From: Bradyrhizobium diazoefficiens
Lineage (GTDB): Bacteria > Pseudomonadota > Alphaproteobacteria > Rhizobiales > Xanthobacteraceae
Direction: 5' to 3'
DNA: 64,000 nt
Assembly (NCBI RefSeq): GCF_018131015.1
Contig: NZ_JAFCJJ010000003.1
Location: forward strand, 186,001 to 250,000
Shown here in pieces: positions 43,101 through 50,061 of this stretch. Under the pieces are notes generated by a model. That model was not told the origin of the DNA, searched no databases, and saw only the letters and a program-made list of their open reading frames with translations. The position numbers and the translations under genes are program-made. The stretch's first letter is position 1; the number at the start of each line of letters is the position of its first letter.

Positions 43101-43249
43101 ACGCCGTATTTGGCGTCGCCAAGAGCGAACAGGCCGTAGCCCAAAAGGACAAACGACAGCGCGAGCACGATGCCGCGGAAGCGGATGGCGAATGCGACAA
43201 GAGCGGCTTGCGGCCCTGACCGGCCGGAGCCGGTGCCATCAGTCGTCAT
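40109..43249 (-). CDS. RND efflux transporter permease, CzcA/CusA-like
   Basis: A 1046-residue inner-membrane pump from the ATG at 43247-43249; it overlaps the adaptor gene by 11 bases. Two large periplasmic loops separate the first helix from helices 2-6 and helices 7 from 8-12. Markers of the heavy-metal-efflux branch are FPEFAPPQVTIQTEAPGLSPEHVE near the N-terminus and AIAIGEVVDDAVIGVENVVRRL with acidic residues in helix 4. The EFEVDLEPG and PGMPQVNVQLRPTDLQRWGL stretches belong to the loop. The transported compound is not known; metal ions are likely by family. It forms an operon with the upstream adaptor. No outer-membrane channel gene is next to it. Confidence 0.85.
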   Translation of the reverse strand: MTTDGTGSGRSGPQAALVAFAIRFRGIVLALSFVLLGYGLFALGDAKYGVFPEFAPPQVTIQTEAPGLSPEHVEILVTQPIETSINGLAGVESLRSSSIQGLSVVTVVFQPRSDIYRARQLVTERLAVVAARLPQGVQPPSMTPLTPLAGTVLVLGLTSGQRSLMDLRTIADWTVARRLLAVPGVAQVSIYGKDVRSLQVQVRPDDLIRFRVGLNDVLAAARKATGVRGAGFIDTANQRITLQTQGQSLTPDQLARTVLLHEGGASVVLGDVATVVTAPEPPIGAAQIDGVPGIMLMVSQQYGANTREVTARAEAALQELRPGLEADGVKLHADIFRPANFIDAATENVLNALLVGGALVIVVLFLFLFDWRTSIISCTAIPLSLIAAVLALQWMGETLNTMTLGGLAIAIGEVVDDAVIGVENVVRRLRENRLVAMPKPEARIVLDAFLEVRTAVAYATFAVLLVFFPILGLSGIAGRLFGPLGIAYILAVIASLAVALTVTPALSMLLLVGRTGGQRLHEPPTVRWSRRAYQALLRRIGRYPKLVMTTAAVVTIGGAAMLPFFGGTFLPDLREGHLILHVSAIPGTALDESLRIGKLMTDTLRTIPGIRRVAQHAGRAEAGIDTVGPHSSEFEVDLEPGLSGLAQAETEARIRAALSGFPGVSFSSKTYLTERVEETVSGFSAAVVINIYGPDLDSLDRAARDVARELDEVGGAADVQRRTPPGMPQVNVQLRPTDLQRWGLDAVEVLELVRTAYQGDIVGQGYEGNVVFNIIVILDTRARARLGQIDDLPLRTPSGAYILLKQVADVYETSGRYQIQHQNAQRVQTVTSNVSGRDLESFVAAAKRKLAREVTLPAGARIEFAGAAEAQARSRRDLIVNSLLAGTGIIVLLAMVTGHWRNLLLVMINLPFAFVGGVFALALTGGLLSLGSMVGFVTLFGITLRNSILMISHYEHLVLVDGRKWGFETAIEGAADRLVPILMTSLVTGLGLLPLAIGAGEPGREIEGPMAIVILGGLMTSMALSLLVLPTLALRYGRFENRPKGA

Positions 43250-44306
43250 CACCGCCCCGAAGCTCGCTCTTGGCCTCCTCTGACAGCAGCACCTGCGCGC
43301 CCCGCATGACGATTTCTGACCCGGACGGGATGTCCCGGACGACGTAGTCGTCATCGGAGACCGGCTGGTCCATGCTGATCGGATGCCGCCGGAAGCTGTC
43401 GGGGCTCACGCGCAGGTAAACCCAGGATCGGCCCTGCCACCGCACGATCGCGGTGTCCTCGATGAACACGCCCTCATAGGTGTTGCCCGACGGCACATAG
43501 ACATTGGTGTTCATGCCGGGCAGCAGGCCGCTGTCGCCTGGTGCCGAGAAGAAATAGCTCAATCCCTGAATACGGGGGTCGGTGCGCGTCGCCGGCGAGA
43601 TGTACTGCAGATCGATATTCGCACTGCGCGTCGGCGCCTGCGCCAGGGCCGTTCCGGGAGTTCCGCTGACGGTCACGCCGGGCGGCAGCGTCACCTGGAT
43701 CAGAAACTGATCGCGCTCGATCAGCCTCACCACCGCGGGCGAGCGCTCGACGATGCCCCGGCCGATGACCGGCCCCCATTCCTGCTGTGCGGTTGCCGTG
43801 AGCGTCCTGAGCTGCGACTCCGCCGCGGTCAGCGCGGCCTTGTCCACCCGCAACGTTCCCTCGGCGGTCTCGGCTTCCTTCTTCGGGAGCGCGGCGGAGT
43901 CGACGAGATTCTTGACCCGGTCGTACGCGCTCCTGGCGACCTCGAGCTTGGCCTGCGCCGTCTGGAGCTGGGCTTGCGCGTTGGCGTAGCTGTTGGTGAG
44001 CTCGGTGATGCGGGAGATGTCGAGCACGGCGCCATAGGCGTGGAATTGCTCGGGATGGGGGGCTGCTTTCACAGGCGCGGTCTCGAGCCCGACCTGCTCC
44101 TGCTGGCTCGCAGTCAGCTTGACCACCGGCTGGTCGCTCGTTGCGGTGCGGGAAGGCTCGGTGCGGCCCGGATTCGGTTTGTCGGCTTGCGTCTCCGCGG
44201 CGAGAGCGCGCCGAACGTGACCCGTGACAATCCAGATGCCGGCGACAAGCACCAGGACAGAGACTGCGCGCGTGACGCCGCGCCGGGAGGTTTCCTTGAG
44301 AGCCAT
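43239..44306 (-). CDS. RND periplasmic adaptor (membrane fusion) protein
   Basis: A 355-residue protein from the ATG at 44304-44306. An N-terminal anchor (VTRAVSVLVLVAGIWIVTGHV) is followed by the lipoyl/hairpin region: ELTNSYANAQAQLQTAQAKLEVARSAYDRVKNLVDSAALPKKE is a clear coiled-coil hairpin. The beta-barrel part has VVRLIERDQFLIQVTLPPG and ISPATRTDPRIQGLSYFF. The C-terminal part (AIVRWQGRSWVYLRVSPDSF, GAQVLLSEEAKSEL) is typical of CzcB/CusB-like adaptors. It links the pump to an outer-membrane channel. It precedes and overlaps the pump gene, and is separated from the neighbouring gene by 144 bases. Confidence 0.85.
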   Translation of the reverse strand: MALKETSRRGVTRAVSVLVLVAGIWIVTGHVRRALAAETQADKPNPGRTEPSRTATSDQPVVKLTASQQEQVGLETAPVKAAPHPEQFHAYGAVLDISRITELTNSYANAQAQLQTAQAKLEVARSAYDRVKNLVDSAALPKKEAETAEGTLRVDKAALTAAESQLRTLTATAQQEWGPVIGRGIVERSPAVVRLIERDQFLIQVTLPPGVTVSGTPGTALAQAPTRSANIDLQYISPATRTDPRIQGLSYFFSAPGDSGLLPGMNTNVYVPSGNTYEGVFIEDTAIVRWQGRSWVYLRVSPDSFRRHPISMDQPVSDDDYVVRDIPSGSEIVMRGAQVLLSEEAKSELRGGDDD

Positions 44307-44450
44307 CAGCCTGTTAGCAGTTGTCGGGAACCAGCTTATTGGCGAAATCAACGGGCGGCAAGGCGCCGGGCTCACGCCCGTTTGAAACTTGCGGCTGCCG
44401 GAGGCGTAGATTTTTATGATACGTCTTGGTGTTCCCAGAGGAATCCCGGC

Positions 44451-44660
44451 ATGAACCCGATCGACCTGGTGGTGACTGTGTGTGCGGTGCTCTCGCCTGC
44501 GACCTGCGAGGAGCAGCATCTGATGTTTGCCTATGGCGGATCGCCGAGGCAATGCGCCATGGCCGCGCCGCCCTACATCGCGCAATGGATCGGCGACCAT
44601 CCGAAGTGGCAGGCGGTGCGGTGGCGCTGCGAATATCCGCACTCGAACGACAAAGCGTGA
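44451..44660 (+). CDS. Small conserved cysteine-containing protein
   Basis: A 69-residue protein from the ATG at 44451. The first part is mildly hydrophobic (NPIDLVVTVCAVLSPATCEEQH). Four cysteines (about 11, 19, 35 and 60) and a Trp-rich end (IAQWIGDHPKWQAVRWRCEYPH) are notable. It may be exported with two disulfides, although no classic signal peptide is seen. Short proteins of this kind are common in rhizobial genomes. Convergent with the next gene, 11 bases apart. Function unknown. Confidence 0.6.
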   Translation: MNPIDLVVTVCAVLSPATCEEQHLMFAYGGSPRQCAMAAPPYIAQWIGDHPKWQAVRWRCEYPHSNDKA

Positions 44661-44671
44661 AGTGCGCCTGC

Positions 44672-45025
44672 TTACTTGGTGCAGTCCTTCAGGTCCTTGT
44701 CGGCGATCGAGAACACGGTATCGGCCTTGATCTCGATGTCGCGGACGATGCACTGCCGCGAACTGGGATAGCCGACCCTGGCGTCGTAGCGGCCGGGCTC
44801 GACGCCGGTGATGCGCAGCCGCTCGTCGTGATCGACCTCCTTGTCCTTGTCGTTCAGGGTCTGGTTCGGACCCCATTCGGTCTTGCCGGACGGCGAGAGC
44901 TGGAAGCTGGAGATCGTCTCTGTCGTCAGATTCCAGAGCCTGATGCCCTTGCCCTTGGACTGGGCGAGCACTGCACCGGGCATCGCAACCAACAGGATGC
45001 CGATCGCGATCAGCGGACGCCGCAT
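44672..45025 (-). CDS. Small secreted protein of unknown function
   Basis: A 117-residue protein from the ATG at 45023-45025, preceded by GGGGAGGT. A signal peptide ends near VLAQSKG. The mature part has GIRLWNLTTETISSFQLSPSGKTEWGPNQT, which looks like the start of a small beta-sandwich, and LRITGVEPGRYDARVGYPSSRQCIVRDIEIKADTVFSI with two cysteines (92 and 115) that may form a disulfide. The LWNLTTETI...LSPSG pattern occurs in several rhizobial secreted proteins without known function. It lies 46 bases after the ABC operon and may be its last gene. Confidence 0.62.
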   Translation of the reverse strand: MRRPLIAIGILLVAMPGAVLAQSKGKGIRLWNLTTETISSFQLSPSGKTEWGPNQTLNDKDKEVDHDERLRITGVEPGRYDARVGYPSSRQCIVRDIEIKADTVFSIADKDLKDCTK

Positions 45026-45071
45026 GGTGACCTCCCCGAAAATCTCGTTGGGTCCAGTTGACCACGAGTAT

Positions 45072-45782
45072 TCATTTCGATTCAAGCGGCAACGCCGCAA
45101 GCTCGGCCCTGATCCGTCTTAGCTCGGACTCACCGCGCCTGGCGCGCGGAATTGCAATCGGCACCTCCTGGACGATGCGTGCCGGCCGCGGCGACAGGAA
45201 GAACAGGCGATCGCCGAGGCGGATTGCATCCTCCAGGCTGTGGGTGACGAGCAGCGTCATCGCCGAGCGGTTTGCCACCAGCGTCGCGATCTCCTCGCGC
45301 AGCCGGCCGGCGAGCGCGTCGTCGAGCGAGGCAAGGGGCTCGTCGAGCACCAGAAGATCAGGCTCGACGGCGAAGGCGCGGGCGAGCGCGACGCGGCGGG
45401 CGAGCCCCAGCGACAATTCGCCCGGGAAGTGGCTGCGATGCGCTTCGAGCTCCAGAATCCTGAAAAGCTCCGCCAGTTTCGCATCGCTCACCGCGGGGGC
45501 CGCGAGGCGCACATTGTCCTCGACCGAGCGCCATGGCAGCAGGCGCGGCTCCTGGAACACCATGCCGATCCGTGCCTCGGGTGGGCGCGCAACACGCCCT
45601 TCGAAGTCGCGGTCGAGCCCGAGAATGATGCGCAGCATCGTGCTCTTGCCGCAGCCGGACGGTCCGATCAGCACGCCGACCTCGCCGGATTGAAGCGCGA
45701 ATCTGAGCGGCGCCAGCACCGCGTGGGTTTCGCCCGCAGCGCTCCTGAACGTCTTGCCTGTGATGTCGACCTCAAGCCGCAC
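45072..45782 (-). CDS. ABC transporter ATP-binding protein (nitrate/sulfonate/taurine-like)
   Basis: A 236-residue ATPase from the ATG at 45780-45782; it overlaps the permease 3' end by 11 bases. Walker A GPSGCGKST is at 40-48 and the Q-loop is in GMVFQEPRLLPWRSV. The signature is LSLGLARRVALARA, with Leu instead of Gly in the usual LSGGQ. Walker B is DLLVLDEPLASLDD and the switch His is in LLVTHSLEDAIRL. The LPWRSVEDNV stretch is typical of the NitT/TauT subfamily. It energises the permease and binding protein encoded directly upstream. Confidence 0.88.
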   Translation of the reverse strand: MRLEVDITGKTFRSAAGETHAVLAPLRFALQSGEVGVLIGPSGCGKSTMLRIILGLDRDFEGRVARPPEARIGMVFQEPRLLPWRSVEDNVRLAAPAVSDAKLAELFRILELEAHRSHFPGELSLGLARRVALARAFAVEPDLLVLDEPLASLDDALAGRLREEIATLVANRSAMTLLVTHSLEDAIRLGDRLFFLSPRPARIVQEVPIAIPRARRGESELRRIRAELAALPLESK

Positions 45783-46509
45783 GGGGCCGCCACCTCGTCG
45801 CTCGGGCTTCGAACGGCTGCACCAGCAAGGTCTCGATCACGAGCACGACCGCCGCGAAGGTCAGGGAGTAGGCGAGCAGCCGCGGCGTGTCGAACAGCTG
45901 GAAGGCGACGCCGATCTCGAAGCCGACGCCGTTCGGCCGTCCCAGCAGCTCGGCGACCAGCACGATCTTCCAGACCAGCGACAGGCCCGAGCGCGCGGCG
46001 GCGGCGATATAGGGCGCAAGCTGCGGCAGCACGACATGACGGAAGGCGCGCCAGCGCGGCATCGCGAACACGCTAGCCATCTCGTCGAGCGAGCGATCGA
46101 GCGCGCGGGTGCCCTCGCGCAACGTGACGACCGCGGTCGGCAGCTTGTTGATGGCGATCGCGGCGATCGCGGCGGCCTCTGTCAGGCCGGCCCAGATATA
46201 GGCGAGTACGATCACCACCAGCGCCGGCAGGTTCAGCAGCAGGATCAGCCAGGGATCGCCGAGCCGGTCGGCGAGCTTCACCCGCCCCATCAGGTAGCCG
46301 ATGGCGCTGCCGAGCGACATTGCGAGCACGAAGGCCAGGGTCACGCGGGCGAGCGTTGCGCCGAGATGCAGGAACAGCGCCCCGCTCGATGCCTCAGCGA
46401 TCATCACCTGGAGCACGGCCGGCGGGGAGGGCAGCTTTGCGCCGCCGACGAACAGTGCGGCGATCCACCAGATCGCGAAGAACGCGGCGAACGAGACGAG
46501 GCGCAGCAC
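45772..46509 (-). CDS. ABC transporter permease (nitrate/sulfonate/taurine-like)
   Basis: A 245-residue inner-membrane protein starting at the GTG at 46507-46509, one base after the stop of the binding-protein gene; no ATG is in a suitable place. Six hydrophobic helices are visible. The cytoplasmic loop EMASVFAMPRWRAFRHVVLPQLAPYIAAAARSGLSLVWKIVLVAELLG is the EAA motif of this permease family. It is the middle gene of a binding protein - permease - ATPase operon. The substrate is not known. Confidence 0.86.
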   Translation of the reverse strand: MLRLVSFAAFFAIWWIAALFVGGAKLPSPPAVLQVMIAEASSGALFLHLGATLARVTLAFVLAMSLGSAIGYLMGRVKLADRLGDPWLILLLNLPALVVIVLAYIWAGLTEAAAIAAIAINKLPTAVVTLREGTRALDRSLDEMASVFAMPRWRAFRHVVLPQLAPYIAAAARSGLSLVWKIVLVAELLGRPNGVGFEIGVAFQLFDTPRLLAYSLTFAAVVLVIETLLVQPFEARATRWRPRAA

Positions 46510-46510
46510 C

Positions 46511-47494
46511 TCAGTCTCCGCCGGCCGCGTGGTAGAAGGTGCCGGGATCGAGCTCGGCGGCCGGCCCCACCAGGTCGCGCCCGCCGACCTCGGCCAGCAC
46601 GCGGTAGAGCACGCGCGCATCGGCCTCCTCGTCGGCGATGCTCCGGCGCGGAATGCCTTCGCGATAACGGTCGCGATAGGTCTTCAGCAAGGTGGCGTCG
46701 CTCGTGCCGGTGAGCGGGGCGATCTTGTCCCACGCCGCATCCGAGCTCACCAATAGCTGCTTGGCCTTGCGCGTCATCGCGATGAAGCGGTTCACGGCCT
46801 CGCGATGGCTCGCCGCCCAGCTCTCGTCGAACACGTAGCCGACGGCGGCGACCGCGCCCCTGGCGCCGAGTTGCGGCAGGATGTCCTCGATGCCGGCGAG
46901 GCGGCGAAAGCCCTTGGCCTCGAGCTGGGCGCAGAAATTCCAGAAATTGAGGCTCGCGTCCATCTCGCCGTCGAACGCCTTGGCGGCGATCAAGGGCGGG
47001 GCGCCGTAGACGATGGTCGCTTGCGACTTCAGCTCGATGCCATCCTGCTTCATCCGTGCCTGCAGCAGCAGCCAGCTCTTGTCGATCGGCCCGCCGGCGA
47101 CCGCGAGCTTGCGGCCCTTGAGGTCCGTAAGCGACTTGATCGGCGAGGAGGCCGGCACCATCACCGCGCCGAGCGCGCTGGAATAAGGATAAAAGGTGAG
47201 CCTGGCGCCGAGCGTGCGCTCGCGCGACACCCACAGCCAGTCCGACAGCATGATGTCGGCATTGCCGGCGCGGAGCGCGATCTTGCCGGCCTCGGGGCTT
47301 GCAAGCTCGGTGACCTCCAGCGACAGGCCGGCGTCCTTGTCGAGGCCATTGGCGCGGATCGTCGCCAGTTCCCAGGAAAAAGTCCCGGTTTTCTGCACCG
47401 CAAGGCGGATAACATCCGCGGCATGGCCAGTTGCTGCCAGCGTCAGCACCAGCGTCGCCGCGAGCGCAAAAGTTCGGCCAAGAAATCTCGCCAC
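46511..47494 (-). CDS. ABC transporter substrate-binding protein (NitT/TauT-like)
   Basis: A 327-residue periplasmic protein with a GTG start at 47492-47494 and a signal peptide (LAATLVLTLAATGHA). It shows the SsuA/NMT1-like pattern: VIRLAVQKTGTFSWELATIRANGLDKDAGLSLEVTELASPEAGKIALRAGNADIMLSDWLWVSRER, then LKGRKLAVAGGPIDKSWLLLQ. IVYGAPPLIAAKAFDGEMDASLNFWNF completes the second lobe. The organic ligand is not predictable. Position between quinoprotein gene groups suggests a role in methylotrophy-related uptake, for example of a PQQ-like or metal-chelating compound, but that is speculation. Confidence 0.82.
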   Translation of the reverse strand: MARFLGRTFALAATLVLTLAATGHAADVIRLAVQKTGTFSWELATIRANGLDKDAGLSLEVTELASPEAGKIALRAGNADIMLSDWLWVSRERTLGARLTFYPYSSALGAVMVPASSPIKSLTDLKGRKLAVAGGPIDKSWLLLQARMKQDGIELKSQATIVYGAPPLIAAKAFDGEMDASLNFWNFCAQLEAKGFRRLAGIEDILPQLGARGAVAAVGYVFDESWAASHREAVNRFIAMTRKAKQLLVSSDAAWDKIAPLTGTSDATLLKTYRDRYREGIPRRSIADEEADARVLYRVLAEVGGRDLVGPAAELDPGTFYHAAGGD

Positions 47495-47576
47495 CTTGTG
47501 AACCGTTTCCTCGAAGAGCGCTTTTCAGGACAATAGGCATAGCATAGCTTTCGTCGCAACCAGCGGGAGGACGCGC

Positions 47577-47936
47577 ATGAATCTGGCGGAACGGCTACGA
47601 CCGATTGTCGCCGCATTGGCGGTGTTGGCGGCAGGCGCGGTCGCCGCGCGTGCCGAGGAGGCCAACGACTACCCGACCGCCGCGCGCGCCGAATATGTTT
47701 ATGGCTGCATGAAGGCCAATGGCGAAACGCGGCAGTCGATCGAGCAGTGCTCCTGCTCGATCGACGTGGTGGCCTCGATCGTCCCCTATGAGCGCTACGT
47801 CACCGCCGAGACCGCGCTCAGCATGTCGCAGGTGCGCGGCAATCTCGGCGTCCAGTTCCGCACCTCGGAGCAGGCCAACGCGGCGGTGAACGATCTGAGG
47901 CGCGCGCAGGCCGAAGCCGAGGTGAGGTGTTTTTGA
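47577..47936 (+). CDS. Small exported cysteine-containing protein of the quinoprotein region
   Basis: A 119-residue protein from the ATG at 47577 with a signal peptide (PIVAALAVLAAGAVAARAEE). The mature part begins NDYPTAARAEYVYGCMKANGETRQSIEQCSCSIDVVASIVPYERYVTAETALSMSQV. Three cysteines close together (about 44, 58, 60) plus one near the C-terminus (118) could make two disulfides or hold a metal. I recall similar short proteins in other methylotrophic gene groups but do not know a function. It is divergent from the ABC operon and convergent with the SoxYZ-like gene. Confidence 0.65.
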   Translation: MNLAERLRPIVAALAVLAAGAVAARAEEANDYPTAARAEYVYGCMKANGETRQSIEQCSCSIDVVASIVPYERYVTAETALSMSQVRGNLGVQFRTSEQANAAVNDLRRAQAEAEVRCF

Positions 47937-47964
47937 CAGCTTGCGGCGTAGACGGTGGCCTCTT

Positions 47965-48108
47965 CCTTCTCCCCTTGTGGGAGAAGGTGGCGCGAAGCGC
48001 CGGATGAGGGGTATGTCTCCTCATAATCAAACGATCGGGTTCGGGGAGAGATACCCCTCACCCGTCTCGCCGCTGCGCGGCTCCCACAAGGGGAGAGGGG
48101 AAGGCAGA
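47965..48108. repeat. Long inverted repeat with CTTCTCCCCTTGTGGGAG arms
   Basis: Two inverted copies of a repeat of about 45 bases. One arm runs CTTCTCCCCTTGTGGGAGAA...GGATGAGGGGT from 47965; the other is its reverse complement ending GGGGAGAGGGGAAG at 48108. Imperfect in places, with about 50 bases between the copies. It fills the gap between the 3' ends of two convergent genes, so it may act as bidirectional terminator. A dispersed element found in many rhizobia. Confidence 0.82.
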
Positions 48109-48114
48109 AGTGCC

Positions 48115-48936
48115 TCACGTCCCCGGCTTCTCCACGTCCCACTCGTTGCGGAACACGTGGCCATCGGTGTCCTTCGCTTCCGCGCGAAAACGCCTGGCGC
48201 CGTTGGAGACGTAGGTGAAGCGCAGATTGGGATCTTCCGAGATCGAGATGCCGCCTTCCATCGACAGCACCGGGCTGTCGTCCTGCGTCAGCTTGAGCTG
48301 GTTGATGAAGAAGGCGGGAATATAGAGCTGCGTGACCTGGTCCATCTGCAGGCCGGAATTGTTGGGATGGCCGATCATGATCTGGGCTTCGCGGATGCGG
48401 CTGGCGGGCGCCTCCGCGCGCGCGAACTGGCGGTAGCGCATCTGGCCGAGACGGGCCTGCGCTTCCTCGGCGTTCTTGCCGGCCGGCGCCGAGCAGCCGC
48501 CGGAGGCCTTCACATAGACCTTCGACACGTAGAGCTGGCCGTCGCTGAGCTCGGCGACGGCGTGGACGTCGGTGTAGTTGTTGATGCGCACGCGCGTGGA
48601 GATTTCGCTGACATTGGCGTCCGGCCCGAGCTCGAACTTCGCGGCCATCGGCGCCGGGTTGCGGTCGATCACCAGCGTGATCGTGCGGATTCGGCGGCTG
48701 TCGGCGGGCGACAGCTTGCTGCGCAGGGTGACCGGCACGATGGCCGCATCCTCGGCGCGATAGGGCATCTCGATGCCGATGACGTCGCTGCCGTCGTTCA
48801 TCGCCCGGTTGGCGAAGACGTCCTGCACGAGGCCCGGCCAGGGGTCGTACTCCTCCGCATACGCCGGCACGGCGAAGACGATGCCGGCAAGCGCGGCGAT
48901 CAGGGGCAGGCGGAGCAGTGATGCCATCATGGTCAT
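48115..48936 (-). CDS. Quinoprotein dehydrogenase-associated SoxYZ-like carrier protein
   Basis: A 273-residue exported protein (ATG at 48934-48936; ATGs at 48930 and 48927 are alternatives). Signal peptide LPLIAALAGIVFAVPAYAEE. The first domain resembles SoxY: IGIEMPYRAEDAAIVPVTLRSKL followed by VYVKASGGCSAPAG, in which Cys148 is the carrier cysteine in a GGC motif. The second domain resembles SoxZ: IREAQIMIGHPNNSGLQMDQVTQLYIPAFFINQLKL. SoxY and SoxZ are fused in one chain. Such proteins occur with XoxF-type clusters rather than with sulfur oxidation. No other sox genes are here. The carried group is not known. Confidence 0.85.
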   Translation of the reverse strand: MTMMASLLRLPLIAALAGIVFAVPAYAEEYDPWPGLVQDVFANRAMNDGSDVIGIEMPYRAEDAAIVPVTLRSKLSPADSRRIRTITLVIDRNPAPMAAKFELGPDANVSEISTRVRINNYTDVHAVAELSDGQLYVSKVYVKASGGCSAPAGKNAEEAQARLGQMRYRQFARAEAPASRIREAQIMIGHPNNSGLQMDQVTQLYIPAFFINQLKLTQDDSPVLSMEGGISISEDPNLRFTYVSNGARRFRAEAKDTDGHVFRNEWDVEKPGT

Positions 48937-49003
48937 GGTCCCGCGTGCTGAGGAAGCAGTGATCCCGGATCAGTATCAGGGTCAGTGTAGCGTAAAGCGG
49001 CCG

Positions 49004-49930
49004 TTACTCCCATTCAATTTCCGAGAATGCTGCGGTTGCGTTGCGGGCGTTGTAGTCGTCGAACAGGTCCCAGTGCGGCCGTTCCGACGCAGCGGCCTTG
49101 TCCGCGGCGGTCCGGATCGATTCGCCCTGCTTGTTCGATGCGCGAACGTCGGCCAGCAGCGTCGTGAGATAACGCCGCTCGTCGGCGAGCGCGGCAGGCC
49201 AGCCGCTCACGGGTCCGTGACCGGGGACGACCCGTGCCGCGGACATGGTCTCGAACTCCCCGAGCAAAGCGAGCCAGCCGCGAATGCTGCCATCCATCAC
49301 CGGGATGTGCCGGAGAAACACGAGGTCGCCCGCGAACAGGGTCTTGGTCGTTTCGTCGAACACCGTGAGGTCGCTGTCGCTGTGCGCGGTGGGCCAGGCC
49401 CGCAGCGTCAGGCGGCGCGATCCGAGGTCGAGCGCCATGGTGTCGGCAACGCGCAGCGAGGGCGGCACGATCTTCACGGGATCGATCAGTTCCGCGCCCA
49501 TGATGCGGCGAAAATTATCGAGATAATACGGCCCGCGCGTCGCCAGCGCCTGCGGCAGCTTGCCATGGCCGACGAAGCTGGTCCCCTCGGCGACGAAGGC
49601 GGCATTGCCGAAGACATGGTCGGGATGGCCGTGGGTGTTGATGACATAGCGGATCGGCTTGTCGGTGCGGGCCTGGATGGCGGCGAGCAGGGCCTCGCCC
49701 TCGCGCACGCTGCCGCCGGTGTCGATCACGGCCACCGCATCCTCGCCGACGACGAAGCCGACATTGGCGATGTCGCCCGCATTCTCCCGGCTCATCAGCG
49801 CCACAGTGCCGACATGAACGAAGATTCCCGGCGCGACTTCGCTCACAGGCAATTCGGCCGCTTCTGCCCGTGCTAGCGTGGCGAGGCCCGAAAGGGCGAG
49901 GGCGGCAATCGTCGAGGTGAGGTGAGACAA
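49004..49930 (-). CDS. Quinoprotein relay-type zinc metallohydrolase (metallo-beta-lactamase fold)
   Basis: A 308-residue exported protein. The start appears to be TTG at 49928-49930 with GAGGCGG a few bases upstream; no ATG is available near the signal peptide ([22 protein letters not shown]). The zinc site is HGHPDH (His100, His102, Asp104, His105), with later ligands in [21 protein letters not shown] and PGHGPVSGW. Its neighbours are the SoxYZ-like carrier and the XoxJ-type protein, the same trio seen with PQQ dehydrogenases elsewhere, so I assign it to the quinoprotein relay metallohydrolases and not to antibiotic resistance. The reaction is unknown; release of a thiol-bound product from the SoxYZ-like carrier is conceivable. 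Confidence 0.82.
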   Translation of the reverse strand: MSHLTSTIAALALSGLATLARAEAAELPVSEVAPGIFVHVGTVALMSRENAGDIANVGFVVGEDAVAVIDTGGSVREGEALLAAIQARTDKPIRYVINTHGHPDHVFGNAAFVAEGTSFVGHGKLPQALATRGPYYLDNFRRIMGAELIDPVKIVPPSLRVADTMALDLGSRRLTLRAWPTAHSDSDLTVFDETTKTLFAGDLVFLRHIPVMDGSIRGWLALLGEFETMSAARVVPGHGPVSGWPAALADERRYLTTLLADVRASNKQGESIRTAADKAAASERPHWDLFDDYNARNATAAFSEIEWE

Positions 49931-50061
49931 TTTTCCGCCTCAGTTCAAAAGGGGGGTGCCGCATTGCGCTGCAACAAGGCCAGGCCGGCACGGAATTGGT
50001 GAGACATGGTGCGTTCATGCATTGCATGGATAGCATTCGAAGAAAACGAGGAGGAAGCGCG

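Noticed and set aside
40070..43219. A 1049-codon open frame on the plus strand opposite the RND pump
   Set aside because: Antisense to a clear transporter gene, rich in His/Asp/Arg/Gln, no domain, no ribosome site.
44672..45065. Extension of the adaptor-protein frame upstream into 44307-45065
   Set aside because: The open frame continues, but the anchor helix begins right after the ATG at 44306, and the upstream part overlaps a separate secreted-protein gene with its own GGGGAGGT ribosome site.
49004..49930. A second antibiotic-type metallo-beta-lactamase
   Set aside because: It has the metallo-beta-lactamase fold motif, but neighbours and sequence fit the quinoprotein-associated metallohydrolases. 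The B3 signature GHSPGCTSW seen at 14200 is missing.
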